Origin: Bacteroidota bacterium
GTDB taxonomy: Bacteria; Bacteroidota; Rhodothermia; Balneolales; Balneolaceae
DNA: 64,000 nucleotides
Assembly: GCA_009909035.1 (NCBI GenBank)
Contig: JAAAOB010000018.1
Coordinates: 1 to 64,000 of the forward strand
Reading direction: 5' to 3'
The notes under the pieces are model-generated. The model was not told where the DNA came from. It saw nothing but the letters and a program-made list of their open reading frames with translations, and did not search any database. Of the stretch, positions 55,613 to 64,000 are shown piece by piece (within the stretch, counting starts at the first letter, position 1; the number at the start of each line of letters is the position of its first letter). Position numbers and translations under genes: made by a program.

Positions 55613-57130
55613 ATGATACAAAAAATCGAAAAAGTCTTAGTTGCCAACCGGGGAGAAATCGCCCTACGCATCATGCGTACATGCTTCGAAATGGATATCC
55701 GGACGGTGGCAATCTACTCCACTCCCGATGCCACCACACCTCACGTGCAATTTGCTGATGAGTCGGTCTGGGTGGGTGAGGCATCATCATCCCAAAGCTA
55801 CCTGGATATTGACAAAGTGATTGCTGCCGCAAAAGAGACCGGTGCCGATGCCATCCATCCCGGCTACGGTTTTTTGAGCGAAAACGGCGACTTTTCGAAC
55901 CGGTGTAAAGAGGAGGGGATCATTTTTATCGGCCCCAGCGCGGAATCGATGCGGCTGATGGGCGATAAGACGGCCGCACGCGATTTGATGGGGAAAGCGG
56001 GAGTGCCGTGTCCGCCCGGCACCAAGGACGCCATGGATGATGTGGATCACGCGCTGTCGGTGGCCCGTGAGGTCGGGTTCCCGGTGCTGGTGAAGGCAGC
56101 AGCCGGTGGCGGTGGTAAGGGAATGCGGATTGTTCACAGCGAAAAAGAGTTTGCATCCAGCGTGAAGGCGGCGCAGTCTGAAGCCCGGAATGCGTTTGGC
56201 GACGACCGGGTCTATGTGGAGAAGTACCTTGAGGAGCCTCGCCATATCGAGTTCCAGGTGCTGGCTGATCGTGATGGCAACACCATCCATCTCTACGACC
56301 GGGAATGCTCCATCCAGCGGAGGCACCAAAAGGTGATTGAGGAGGCGCCCAGCTCGCTGCTCACCGATGAGCTCCGAAGCGAGATGGCCGATGCCGCTGT
56401 CCGGGCTGCCAGGGCGTGCAACTACGAAGGGGCCGGAACGATCGAGTTCCTGGTGGATAAGCATCAGAAATTCTATTTCCTGGAGATGAATACCCGCCTG
56501 CAGGTAGAGCATCCCGTCACGGAGATGATCACCGGGATCGACCTGGTGGAGGCGCAGATCCTGGTGGCCGAGGGGCGGCCGCTGCCCTACAGCCAGGAGC
56601 AAGTGAACAAGAGTGGGCACGCCATCGAGTGCCGCGTGTACGCCGAGGACCCGACAGACAACTTTCTTCCAAGTACCGGACGGCTCGACCGCCATCGCAT
56701 ACCGGCCGGTTCAGGTGTTCGGGTTGATTCCGGCGTGGAGGAGGGCGGCCGGGTGACGATCGACTACGATCCGATGATCTCGAAGCTGTCGGTCCACGCA
56801 CCGACGCGCCAAAAGGCGATTGCCAAAATGCTGCGTGCGCTGAAGGAGTATGACATCAGCGGCTGCCGGACCACTATTCCTTTTTGTGAGTTTACGCTCC
56901 GCCACGAGTCGTTTGCCGGCGGCACCTACGACACCCACTTCGTTGCCGATCACTACGAGCCGGTGAAAGAGAACCTCTTCAGTCCGGTGAACGATATGGA
57001 CGCCCTGGCCGCGGCGCTGGTCCGCGCGCGAACCGAGTCAAAGCAGGGATCGAGCGGAGCAGCGACCGGTTCTCATCAGTCGTCAAACGGAAATCCAGAA
57101 CCCGCCAACTGGTGGAGAGCCAGGCGGTAG
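55613..57130 (+). CDS. accC: biotin carboxylase (acetyl- or acyl-CoA carboxylase subunit)
   Basis: 505 residues: KVLVANRGEIALRIMRTC, HPGYGFLSENGDFS, AAAGGGGKGMRIVHSE (ATP-grasp loop), DRECSIQRRHQKVIEEAPS and EMNTRLQVEHPVTEMITGIDLVE. Carboxylates biotin on a carrier protein. About 55 residues longer than AccC; the C-terminal tail after residue 455 is Ser/Gly/Asn-rich and lacks the biotinyl MKM motif, so the carrier is separate. No accB or carboxyltransferase gene adjoins it, so acetyl-, propionyl- or other acyl-CoA use is open. G+C is higher here than in neighbours by eye. Confidence 0.9.
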   Translation: MIQKIEKVLVANRGEIALRIMRTCFEMDIRTVAIYSTPDATTPHVQFADESVWVGEASSSQSYLDIDKVIAAAKETGADAIHPGYGFLSENGDFSNRCKEEGIIFIGPSAESMRLMGDKTAARDLMGKAGVPCPPGTKDAMDDVDHALSVAREVGFPVLVKAAAGGGGKGMRIVHSEKEFASSVKAAQSEARNAFGDDRVYVEKYLEEPRHIEFQVLADRDGNTIHLYDRECSIQRRHQKVIEEAPSSLLTDELRSEMADAAVRAARACNYEGAGTIEFLVDKHQKFYFLEMNTRLQVEHPVTEMITGIDLVEAQILVAEGRPLPYSQEQVNKSGHAIECRVYAEDPTDNFLPSTGRLDRHRIPAGSGVRVDSGVEEGGRVTIDYDPMISKLSVHAPTRQKAIAKMLRALKEYDISGCRTTIPFCEFTLRHESFAGGTYDTHFVADHYEPVKENLFSPVNDMDALAAALVRARTESKQGSSGAATGSHQSSNGNPEPANWWRARR

Positions 57131-57148
57131 ATCCCACAGAATAGCGTT

Positions 57149-58069
57149 ATGAGTCCATCTAATCGAAACCTGTTTCAGCAGCTCAGCACACTTTTAACCG
57201 AGCAGCGGAACCCCGACACGATGACGATCGATATGGCGGGCAGCCTTGAGATTGTGCAAATGATCAATAACGAGGATAAAAAGGTGGCTTCGTGCGTTGA
57301 GAAACGTCTGCCGGTGATCGGGGAAGCCGTGGAGGCGATTGCGATGAGCATAAAAGAGGGCGGACGCCTTCTCTATTTTGGCGCGGGCACGAGCGGGCGG
57401 CTCGGTGTCCTGGACGCCTCGGAGTGTCCCCCGACTTTTGGCACGGATCCAGAAACGGTTCAGGCTTTCATCGCCGGGGGACCGGAGGCGATGTATGTTG
57501 CCCAGGAGGGAGCTGAAGACAGCCCGGAGGAGGGGCGGCGCGAGGCGGACCGGATCTCCATATCAGCCAGAGACGTGGTGGTGGGCCTGGCCGCCAGTGG
57601 ACGAACACCCTACGTACACGGCGTGATTGAAGAGGCGAAGGAGCGGGGGGCGATTACCATCTTTATTACCACGGTGACCGCCGATCAGGTGGATATCGCG
57701 GATGCGGTCGATTACATGATCGATGTGCCCGTGGGCCCGGAAGTCGTGATGGGCAGCACGCGGATGAAAAGCGGAACGGCCCAGAAGATGATTTTGAATA
57801 TGCTGAGCACAGGGGCGATGATCCGCCTCGGAAAGGTATACGAAAATGTGATGGTGGATCTGCAGCTCTCGAATAAAAAGCTGGAGGAGCGGGCCAAACG
57901 GATCGTTATGACGCTGACCGATTGCAGTTATGAACGGGCGGAAGAGGTTTTGGAGGAGGCAGATGGTCATGTGAAAACGGCAATGGTGATGATTTTGACC
58001 AATACATCGAGAGAGGAGGCCCGCCGCAGGCTTGATAAGAACGATGGCTTCGTGCGCGCCTCCATTTAA
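57149..58069 (+). CDS. murQ: N-acetylmuramic acid 6-phosphate etherase
   Basis: 306 residues; removes the lactyl ether of MurNAc 6-phosphate in cell-wall recycling. SIS domain motifs: GGRLLYFGAGTSGRLGVLDA, ECPPTFGTDPE, EGAEDSPEEGRREADRI, VGLAASGRTPYV and GSTRMKSGTAQKMILN. Full length. Starts 18 bases after accC. No murP/PTS or anmK neighbour is present. Confidence 0.95.
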   Translation: MSPSNRNLFQQLSTLLTEQRNPDTMTIDMAGSLEIVQMINNEDKKVASCVEKRLPVIGEAVEAIAMSIKEGGRLLYFGAGTSGRLGVLDASECPPTFGTDPETVQAFIAGGPEAMYVAQEGAEDSPEEGRREADRISISARDVVVGLAASGRTPYVHGVIEEAKERGAITIFITTVTADQVDIADAVDYMIDVPVGPEVVMGSTRMKSGTAQKMILNMLSTGAMIRLGKVYENVMVDLQLSNKKLEERAKRIVMTLTDCSYERAEEVLEEADGHVKTAMVMILTNTSREEARRRLDKNDGFVRASI

Positions 58070-58471
58070 GCTTGCGCGATGAATCTGACCGGTTCAATCA
58101 AAGAAATTGCGGGTCATGATGAGTGTATCGCTTTGCGTGGGTATGGATGTGCCGAATCGCTGGTGCTTGGGTTTTTGTCTCAGCGAAGATCTGCGAATTC
58201 ATCTGCGAAAATCTGCGAGAACAAACCATGGCAAGCAGCCCGGAAAGGTCAATATCTCGCGAACTTTATGAATGACAATTCTTTTTTTCAGGGATATTAC
58301 CCAGCCCCGTTCCGGGGCGGCCTCTGAAGGAAGCCCAAATCACTGAGAAGCGCCATCGGCGCGGCATAGGAGGAAACCTGAATTCATCCACGGCACGAGG
58401 TGCAACGGTGTAGCTCCAAATTCAGTTCTTATGATCTACTCGCAGAAACAAATAAATATTATTGAAAAAAG
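58070..58471. repeat. 402-bp spacer with REP-like palindromes and a short tandem repeat
   Basis: No gene. GATCTGCGAATTCATCTGCG and AAAATCTGCGAG (about 58188-58222) form three imperfect copies of an ATCTGCGAA unit. Further on are CCCCGTTCCGGGG and GCGCCATCGGCGC (about 58302-58361), the kind of paired palindromes seen in dispersed intergenic repeats. They use a different sequence from repeat D. Confidence 0.6.
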
Positions 58472-59290
58472 ATGCCCGAAGGACCCGAAATTCACCGGGA
58501 AGCTGACAAAATCCGCAAAGCCATTGGTGGAACAGAATGCAATTACGTCTATTTTTACCATGATCACCTGAAATCCTTTGAAAAAGAGCTCACCGGCCTT
58601 ACAGTTGAGTCTGTCGAGGCATACGGGAAGGGCATGGTAATCGGCCTGAACAGCGATTTCTACATCTACAGCCATAACCAGCTCTACGGAAAGTGGTTTA
58701 TCAAACCGGCCGGGGAGTATCCGAACACAAACCGGCAACTCAGGGCTGAACTGCAGACCAGCCACAGGTCGGCTTTGCTCTACAGTGCAAGTGAGATTGA
58801 CGTGATGGACGGTGAATCGATCAAAGAACATCCTTATCTCAGCAAACTTGGCCCGGATATTCTGAAATCGATAACGGTAGATCAAATTGTTGACCGCTGC
58901 CGGGAAGATCAATTTCGAAGAAGATCATTCGCCGCCCTGATGCTGGATCAAACGTTTTTGAGTGGGATTGGCAACTATCTCCGAACGGAAATTTTGTTTG
59001 ATGCAACGATCGACCCATCCGAAAAACCGAAAAATCTGGATGAGGACGACCTGCAGGAGTTTGCCAAATCCGCTATTGTTATTTCGCAGCGGGCGTATGA
59101 TACCGGCGGCATGACGGCTGACCCGGATCTGGTTGAGAAAGCCAAAAAGAACGGGGAGAAGCGACGAGAATATCGTCACTATCTTTTTAACCGGGAAGGG
59201 AAACCATGCAGGATTTGTGGAACGGAGATTGAAAAAATCAACAAATCGGGTCGCAGGATCTATATCTGTAGGAACTGCCAGGGCGTATGA
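58472..59290 (+). CDS. nei: endonuclease VIII (Fpg/Nei-family DNA glycosylase)
   Basis: 272 residues; removes oxidised pyrimidines and nicks the abasic site. The Nei start MPEGPEIHREADKIRKAIGG gives the catalytic Pro2 and Glu3; central H2TH domain with LMLDQTFLSGIGNYLRTEIL; C-terminal zinc finger with CRICGTEI and YICRNCQ. Length and residues match Nei rather than MutM. Convergent with the M48 protease gene. Confidence 0.95.
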   Translation: MPEGPEIHREADKIRKAIGGTECNYVYFYHDHLKSFEKELTGLTVESVEAYGKGMVIGLNSDFYIYSHNQLYGKWFIKPAGEYPNTNRQLRAELQTSHRSALLYSASEIDVMDGESIKEHPYLSKLGPDILKSITVDQIVDRCREDQFRRRSFAALMLDQTFLSGIGNYLRTEILFDATIDPSEKPKNLDEDDLQEFAKSAIVISQRAYDTGGMTADPDLVEKAKKNGEKRREYRHYLFNREGKPCRICGTEIEKINKSGRRIYICRNCQGV

Positions 59291-59346
59291 AATGAATCTA
59301 AAAGAGAATAGTTAACATACATCCGGGAACGGGTCAGCGGCCCTTT

Positions 59347-61302
59347 TTACGAGCGGGGCACTACATGCAGAGGTATCGGGCAGCCAATCGCTTCCGACAT
59401 GGCTCGCAACAGCTCCAACTCCTCGATAGAGAGCTTATCATCCGAGAGCGCACAGTAGATCATGCTTCTTATGAGGTAGCGCTTGACCGGGTTTGCAGAC
59501 AGGTTCATCTCATCCAGTGCGGAGTCAAGATCGTCTATGGTATATTCATCCGGCGACATCCGGCGTATGTTTTCCGGGGCAGCCTTTTTCATGGTTGCAA
59601 CTCCTTTTTGCCAGGCATCATCGGGATTTTCTTCGGAAATATTGGCCAAGGCAGAAAGCACGACCGTGACTTCTTTTTTGAGTGATTTGAGATGGTGGTG
59701 ATGGATTTTTTGTGTGGAATCTTTCTTGAAGTGGGAATCCAGGCGATGTTCTACAAGTTTTTCAATCGCAAATTCAAAAAGAGTTACCTCGTCATCATGA
59801 TGAATAATCTCTTTCATCGATTTCCGAAACTGACGATACTGGCTCTCACTCATATTACGAAGTGCCGGCATTGCAATAACAGCCAGAGGCAGCGACCATT
59901 CTCGTTTTCCCTGATGAATTTGCGGCAGGAGTTTCGATACCTCGTCAATCAGTTCTGGATGGATGATTTGCTGTGCCCAGTCGTGGAGTTCGGCATCTGA
60001 CCGTTCCCGGTTTACGAGCAAAAGGGAGTAAATCACGGCCTCAGCTCCCATCGGTTCGCGGGCAGCCTTCATTAGTTCATCCGGAATTGAGCTGATTAAT
60101 TTCGAGGCTTCATTCACACCACCCGATTCCATTGTGCCGATTGACGCCATTAACATCTCGGTTATCGGCAGTGTATCTGCAAGAGCACCGGCAGGTGATC
60201 CCGATCGGTCTGCCGAACCCTTCGTCTGTTGCTGAAGTCGGTCTGCTTCAAGCCGCTGATCGATTCGCTTCTTTTTCCGAATGCTTTCAGGATCATTACC
60301 CGGCCGTATAGCTGAAATTCGCTTCTTTAGCGGCGGGTGAGTGGCAAATAACTTGTCGAGAGCCGTATGGAAACTATTTGCAAAAAACATGTGGCTGAAC
60401 TCCATGGAGTGTCCGTCCTCTATCTTGCCACCGTCTGTAGTTCTCCCGATTTTTTCAAGAGCTCCGGCGATACCGTCTGGATTGCGCGTATACTGCACGG
60501 CTGCGGCATCGGCAAGATATTCGCGCTGACGTGAAACAGCTGCCTGAATCATCCGTCCAAAAAGCATCCCGATATATCCAATGACGACCAGCGACAGGCC
60601 CAAAAGTAGTATGGCAATGGCACCCTGCCCTCCATCTTTATTTCGGTTTTCGGACGAGCTGACACGGGCTCCTCCACTAAATAGCGTACCCCGCATCACG
60701 ATCATCCCCATGATGTGAAGTAGCAGAATTCCATTCAGGATACCGATCAGACGAATATTCAGCCGCATATCGCCATTGAAGATGTGGCTGAATTCGTGTG
60801 CGATGACTCCCTGCAACTCATCGCGCGAGAGCTGATCGATGGCACCGCGTGTTACCCCGATAGCGGCGTCATCGGTGGTGAATCCGGCGGCAAAAGCGTT
60901 GATATTGGTTTCGTTATCCAGAATATAGATATCGGGCACCGGCATACCCGATGCGATCGCCATTTCTTCGACAACGTTAATAAGCTGGCTTTCGCCAAAA
61001 TCGGTAGTGGATGGTTCTGCTTTCCTTCCCCCGAGCATTTCAGCCACGGCACTCCCGCCTTTGCGAAGCTGCGCGACGCGAATAATCGTGCCGGAGATGA
61101 TCAGCAGAAGAACCAGCGCACTTACGAACAGAAAGAGTCCCGGCTGCCACGGGGTCCCGATGCCTGATCCGCCGAGGTAGCCAAGAATTAACAGCGCAAC
61201 AACATATACGGATAGAATAATCAGTACGACTGCAACAGCATAAAGTGCAAGCAGTTTACCGGTAGACTTACGCGCCCGATCCTGGGCATCAAAAAAATCC
61301 AT
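59347..61302 (-). CDS. M48-family membrane metalloprotease with long C-terminal extension
   Basis: 651 residues. Two N-terminal membrane segments (about 18-45 and 52-76), zinc site His169-Glu-x-x-His173 in GVIAHEFSHIFNGD, two further membrane segments (about 185-200 and 228-248), and the third ligand region QREYLADAAAVQYTRNPDGI. Residues beyond 340 form a helical cytoplasmic region unlike the ordinary HtpX; the end looks TerB-like (DDLDSALDEMNLSANPVKRY). Likely an envelope quality-control protease. It is 54 bases downstream of lemA, its usual partner. Confidence 0.92.
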   Translation of the reverse strand: MDFFDAQDRARKSTGKLLALYAVAVVLIILSVYVVALLILGYLGGSGIGTPWQPGLFLFVSALVLLLIISGTIIRVAQLRKGGSAVAEMLGGRKAEPSTTDFGESQLINVVEEMAIASGMPVPDIYILDNETNINAFAAGFTTDDAAIGVTRGAIDQLSRDELQGVIAHEFSHIFNGDMRLNIRLIGILNGILLLHIMGMIVMRGTLFSGGARVSSSENRNKDGGQGAIAILLLGLSLVVIGYIGMLFGRMIQAAVSRQREYLADAAAVQYTRNPDGIAGALEKIGRTTDGGKIEDGHSMEFSHMFFANSFHTALDKLFATHPPLKKRISAIRPGNDPESIRKKKRIDQRLEADRLQQQTKGSADRSGSPAGALADTLPITEMLMASIGTMESGGVNEASKLISSIPDELMKAAREPMGAEAVIYSLLLVNRERSDAELHDWAQQIIHPELIDEVSKLLPQIHQGKREWSLPLAVIAMPALRNMSESQYRQFRKSMKEIIHHDDEVTLFEFAIEKLVEHRLDSHFKKDSTQKIHHHHLKSLKKEVTVVLSALANISEENPDDAWQKGVATMKKAAPENIRRMSPDEYTIDDLDSALDEMNLSANPVKRYLIRSMIYCALSDDKLSIEELELLRAMSEAIGCPIPLHVVPRS

Positions 61303-61356
61303 AGTGTGAATACCAAGCGTTATTTAGATGAAAAGCAGCGAATTACCTGACAATGG

Positions 61357-61944
61357 TTAAAAAGAGACCTCAGGTGCTTTCCGCTCATCTTCAACATCAA
61401 CTTCAAACAGGCGGGCTTCATTAAAGCTAAACATATTGGCAATGACTACACTGGGAAATTTTTCTCTTGCAGTATTGTAGTTCATCACGGCATCGTTGAA
61501 GGACTGGCGGGCAAAGGCAATTTTATTCTCTGTTGATGTGAGTTCTTCAGAAAGCTGCATCATGTTTTGATTCGCTTTTAAGTCGGGATAATTTTCTGAA
61601 AGGGCAAACAATTTACCCAGTGAACCACTGAGATTCTGTTCTGCTCCCATGAGTTTCTGCATCGCCTCGGGATCGTCCGGTTGTTCGGCGACTGCTTTTT
61701 CAGACTGAACCGCCTGGTTGCGAGCCTGAATGACCGCTTCAAGAGTCTCCTTTTCGTGCTCCATGTACTGTTTGGCTACATTTACAAGGTTTGGTATTAA
61801 ATCGTAGCGCCGTTTAAGCTGCACATCAATTTGGGCAAATGCATTTTTAAATCGGTTGCGAAGCGACACCAGCTTATTGTAGATAGAAACAGGATAAGCA
61901 ATCAGAATGATGAGAAGTACAACAAGAATTATTGCAGTAACCAT
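61357..61944 (-). CDS. lemA: LemA family protein
   Basis: 195 residues: one N-terminal membrane segment (4-20), then a helical coiled domain with the LemA signature YNKLVSLRNRFKNAFAQIDVQL and KRRYDLIPNLVNVAKQYMEHE, LGKLFALSENYPDLKANQNM and the C-terminal NMFSFNEARLFEV. Often found next to M48/HtpX proteases; its exact function is unclear. Confidence 0.95.
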   Translation of the reverse strand: MVTAIILVVLLIILIAYPVSIYNKLVSLRNRFKNAFAQIDVQLKRRYDLIPNLVNVAKQYMEHEKETLEAVIQARNQAVQSEKAVAEQPDDPEAMQKLMGAEQNLSGSLGKLFALSENYPDLKANQNMMQLSEELTSTENKIAFARQSFNDAVMNYNTAREKFPSVVIANMFSFNEARLFEVDVEDERKAPEVSF

Positions 61945-62072
61945 AGCGAGATCAGTGTTTAATTGACGGAATTAAAATTAAATGAATATACAAGTTGTAA
62001 GCAGGGGAGCAAAGAGAATTCGGAATCGCTGACTGGTGTGGGAGTAAAATTGAAAAAATTCGCATAAAAAAG

Positions 62073-62101
62073 TGTAAGGGTTTGGCGAATTTTGGCTCAT
62101 A
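62073..62101 (+). promoter_or_regulatory. ECF-promoter-like motif, copy 2
   Basis: TGTAAGGGTTTGGCG at the left and GGCTCATA at the right, the same 29-base length as 31432-31460. It lies 23 bases before the integrase fragment gene, which also has a good AAAGGAG ribosome site. Confidence 0.5.
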
Positions 62102-62123
62102 CAGGTAAAAAGGAGATAGAATT

Positions 62124-62441
62124 ATGAATAAATCACGAATGCTTTCCACTTTTCGAACAGAATATCGCCGCCGAATGGTGCCCTATCACGCAGAAGTTTC
62201 CGCACTCCGCTGGATTCGAAAATTTTTGGATGAGTTTTCGATCGTCCACTCTTCGCAAATACAGTATTGGCAGATCGAATATTACATTGCAGAATTGAAA
62301 CGAAAGGGCCACTCATTTGCCGGTTGTTTGCAGGCAAAATCTTCTCTTCAGTTTTTGATGAAAAACGTTCTAAAAAGAGGAGATACTGCCGAATCTATTC
62401 TGGTTGATGAAACACCGGCGACAGTCAAAATTACGGGATAA
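62124..62441 (+). CDS. integrase N-terminal (SAM-like core-binding) domain fragment
   Basis: 105 residues. YRRRMVPYHAEVSALRWIRKFLDEF followed by a QIQYWQIEYYIAELKRKGHS helix pattern is the N-terminal SAM-like DNA-binding domain of tyrosine recombinases; no catalytic domain (R-H-x-x-R-Y) follows before the stop, nor in the 460 bases beyond. Probably a truncated integrase, or a stand-alone small protein with that fold. The ribosome site and ECF-like motif suggest it may still be expressed. Confidence 0.7.
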   Translation: MNKSRMLSTFRTEYRRRMVPYHAEVSALRWIRKFLDEFSIVHSSQIQYWQIEYYIAELKRKGHSFAGCLQAKSSLQFLMKNVLKRGDTAESILVDETPATVKITG

Positions 62442-62906
62442 GTGCCCCCACTGTTCTGTTATTGATAAAACATGGTGTAGGCCCGGTCGAATTGAGATGA
62501 GAACACGCAACAGTCAAAAACTAAACAGGTCACCTATTCTTATCCGGCTTTCATTAGCCGAACAAGTTGCTTACATCCTCTCTGAACATCCCACTTGCAT
62601 TTTAACAGATATTCGGGCCATGCGAAATGGTTCCGGATCTTCCTGTTATCGTACCTAAACAATGAAGAGAACGATCAGCGTCTACCGGATAAAGTGTATC
62701 AGAATCTCAAAATAAAAGTTGATTCCTCTATTTGGATTAGATAAAATCCACAGATATAGGTACCATCCTAAATAGTTGGGCAACGGGACGTTGGAATGTA
62801 TGTCTATCATTCATTGCGATCGGTCTGGGTTCCACTGTTCAATTCCGGACCATGACGGAAGTTTTATACTTGTCTGATACTTTGTTTAACATACTATATC
62901 ACACAA
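62442..62906. other. 465-bp spacer, possible gene remnant
   Basis: No complete gene. In one plus-strand frame about 62620-62746 the reading RIFLLSYLNNEENDQRLPDK then VYQNLKIKVDSSIWIR has normal protein character but starts without an initiator or homologue that I recognise, so it may be a decayed gene tail, possibly linked to the integrase fragment. Nothing else seen. Confidence 0.4.
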
Positions 62907-64000
62907 ATGAACAGCCACTCGCTATCTTTTATCCTGTTACTTGTTGTCGTGGCGTGTAATTTTTCCTTGTACGGGTGCCAGTCGATCGATACACCCGATA
63001 ATGAAGAAATCTATGATGCGGGAAAAATAGACCAGCATTTGGAAGCGGACGTGACGTTTACTGAAAAATACCGTCCGCAATTTCATTATACACCACGTAT
63101 CAACTGGATGAATGATCCGAATGGACTTGTTTTTTATGATGGTGAATTTCATCTGTTTCATCAGTATAATCCATTTGGAAATCAGTGGGGATTTATGAGC
63201 TGGAACCATGCTGTAAGCACAGATTTGGTTCACTGGGAGCACAAGCCTGTTGCAATAGCGTATGGGAAGGAAGAAAAAGAGGGGATTTTCTCAGGCAGTG
63301 CTGTTGTGGATCACTCGAACACATCAGGTTTTGGAGATATTGAGACGCCCCCGATCGTAGCTGTTTACACAAGTGCTTTTGAAGGAGACAGACCAAACCA
63401 GGCACAATCTCTTGCGTACAGTACGGATGGCGGCGAGACGTTTATAAAATACAAAGAGAATCCCGTGCTCGATCATAATGACCCGGATTTTCGGGATCCA
63501 AATGTAATGTGGGACGATCAGAGAGAAGAGTGGGTGATGGTTGTGGCGTTACCCACGCAGCACAAAGTGGCATTCTACTCATCTCCAAATTTGATAGACT
63601 GGGAGTTTTTAAGCGAGTTTGGTCCGGCTGGAGCTGTGGATGGCATTTGGGAGTGCCCCGATTTGTTTCAGCTTCCGGTGGATGGGGACCCCGGAAACAT
63701 GAAATGGGTTTTACATGTGGATATGAATCCGGGGGCCGTGGCGGGTGGTTCCGGTTCACAATACTTTGTGGGCGACTGGAATGGTGAATCGTTTACAGAA
63801 GAGAAGAGCACATCAAACGATGAGATTCTTTGGACCGATTACGGGACCGATTTTTATGCTGCTATATCCTGGAGCAATGTTCCGAAGGAAGATGGCCGGC
63901 GACTTTGGGTCGGGTGGATGAATAACTGGGATTATGCAAACCAGATCCCCACAAGCCCATGGAGAAGCGCCATGTCTGTTCCCCGCTCTGTAGAATTAAA
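62907..64000 (+). CDS. GH32 family beta-fructosidase (levanase/invertase-like) lipoprotein, 3' end outside window
   Basis: About 364 residues visible. A lipoprotein-type signal with lipobox LYGC (Cys24), then the GH32 five-bladed propeller: nucleophile Asp70 in RINWMNDPNGLVF, FHQYNPFGNQWG, SGSAVVDHSNTSG, the acid-stabilising FRDPNVMWDD and the acid/base Glu in GIWECPDLFQL. Hydrolyses fructans or sucrose outside the inner membrane. The gene continues past the window end. It was found by reading the strand, because the frame is open at the end. Confidence 0.93.
   Translation, partial: MNSHSLSFILLLVVVACNFSLYGCQSIDTPDNEEIYDAGKIDQHLEADVTFTEKYRPQFHYTPRINWMNDPNGLVFYDGEFHLFHQYNPFGNQWGFMSWNHAVSTDLVHWEHKPVAIAYGKEEKEGIFSGSAVVDHSNTSGFGDIETPPIVAVYTSAFEGDRPNQAQSLAYSTDGGETFIKYKENPVLDHNDPDFRDPNVMWDDQREEWVMVVALPTQHKVAFYSSPNLIDWEFLSEFGPAGAVDGIWECPDLFQLPVDGDPGNMKWVLHVDMNPGAVAGGSGSQYFVGDWNGESFTEEKSTSNDEILWTDYGTDFYAAISWSNVPKEDGRRLWVGWMNNWDYANQIPTSPWRSAMSVPRSVEL

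Noticed and set aside
55787-56695. 302-codon minus-strand frame
   Set aside because: Antisense to biotin carboxylase in a G+C-rich stretch where long shadow frames are expected.
62124-62441. Functional integron or phage integrase
   Set aside because: No catalytic Arg-His-Arg-Tyr domain and no att-like repeat array follow.

Overview
The window reads as chromosomal DNA of a marine or halophilic member of the Bacteroidota/Balneolota group, most likely Balneolaceae-like. The clues are a DUF5103 type IX secretion plug lipoprotein, a DUF5683 gene directly after parB, a DUF5723-type outer-membrane barrel, many lipoprotein signals and a TAnnTTTG-type promoter candidate. G+C is just under 50% by eye. 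This placement is inferred from gene content; no rRNA or tRNA is present.

Layout. (1) 1-5.1 kb, minus strand: a methionine operon read from a clear SAM-I (S-box) riboswitch with its own terminator: CoA-binding protein, metY, OsmC-family protein, metX, homoserine dehydrogenase (cut by the window edge). Its spacers hold four copies of one dispersed repeat. (2) 5.5-13.8 kb: PQQ-type sugar dehydrogenase, metallophosphoesterase, era, pdxJ, NlpC/P60 lipoprotein, a helical orphan, an RluA-type pseudouridine synthase, uvrC. (3) 13.9-16.7 kb: xylA-xylB. (4) 17-25.9 kb: ECF sigma/anti-sigma pair, parA-parB-DUF5683-LOG cluster, TPR protein, transketolase, RsbU-type phosphatase. (5) 26.3-33.1 kb: phenylacetate-degradation genes (paaB, paaC, paaD, paaG, a PaaH-like dehydrogenase, a hotdog thioesterase) on the minus strand. 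They are interrupted by opposite-strand arrivals: a decayed vapBC with a MITE, an aldo/keto reductase and a nonsense-mutated four-helix-bundle gene. paaA and paaE are not in the window. (6) 33.4-44.2 kb, minus strand: outer-membrane barrel and large lipoprotein, RsmI-like methyltransferase, a beta-lactamase-fold protein lacking its catalytic motifs, T9SS plug, dapF, holB, ccmB. (7) 44.2-54.8 kb: ptsN, dacB, a sigma-54 response regulator, folD, an M3 peptidase and a TPR histidine kinase, bounded by two inverted copies of a ~600-bp non-coding compound repeat. (8) 54.9-64 kb: an esterase-like protein without its nucleophile, a biotin carboxylase, murQ, nei, an M48 protease with lemA, an integrase N-terminal fragment, and a GH32 fructosidase running off the end.

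Most genes are ordinary housekeeping or heterotroph genes. The unusual content is in the spacers: at least five repeat families, a MITE with 32-bp perfect terminal inverted repeats, and an ECF-promoter-like motif shared by two mobile-looking orphan genes. The best candidate for something undescribed is the modular alpha-beta-alpha non-coding repeat at 44.3 and 54.1 kb. I see no phage, CRISPR array, defence island or biosynthetic cluster.
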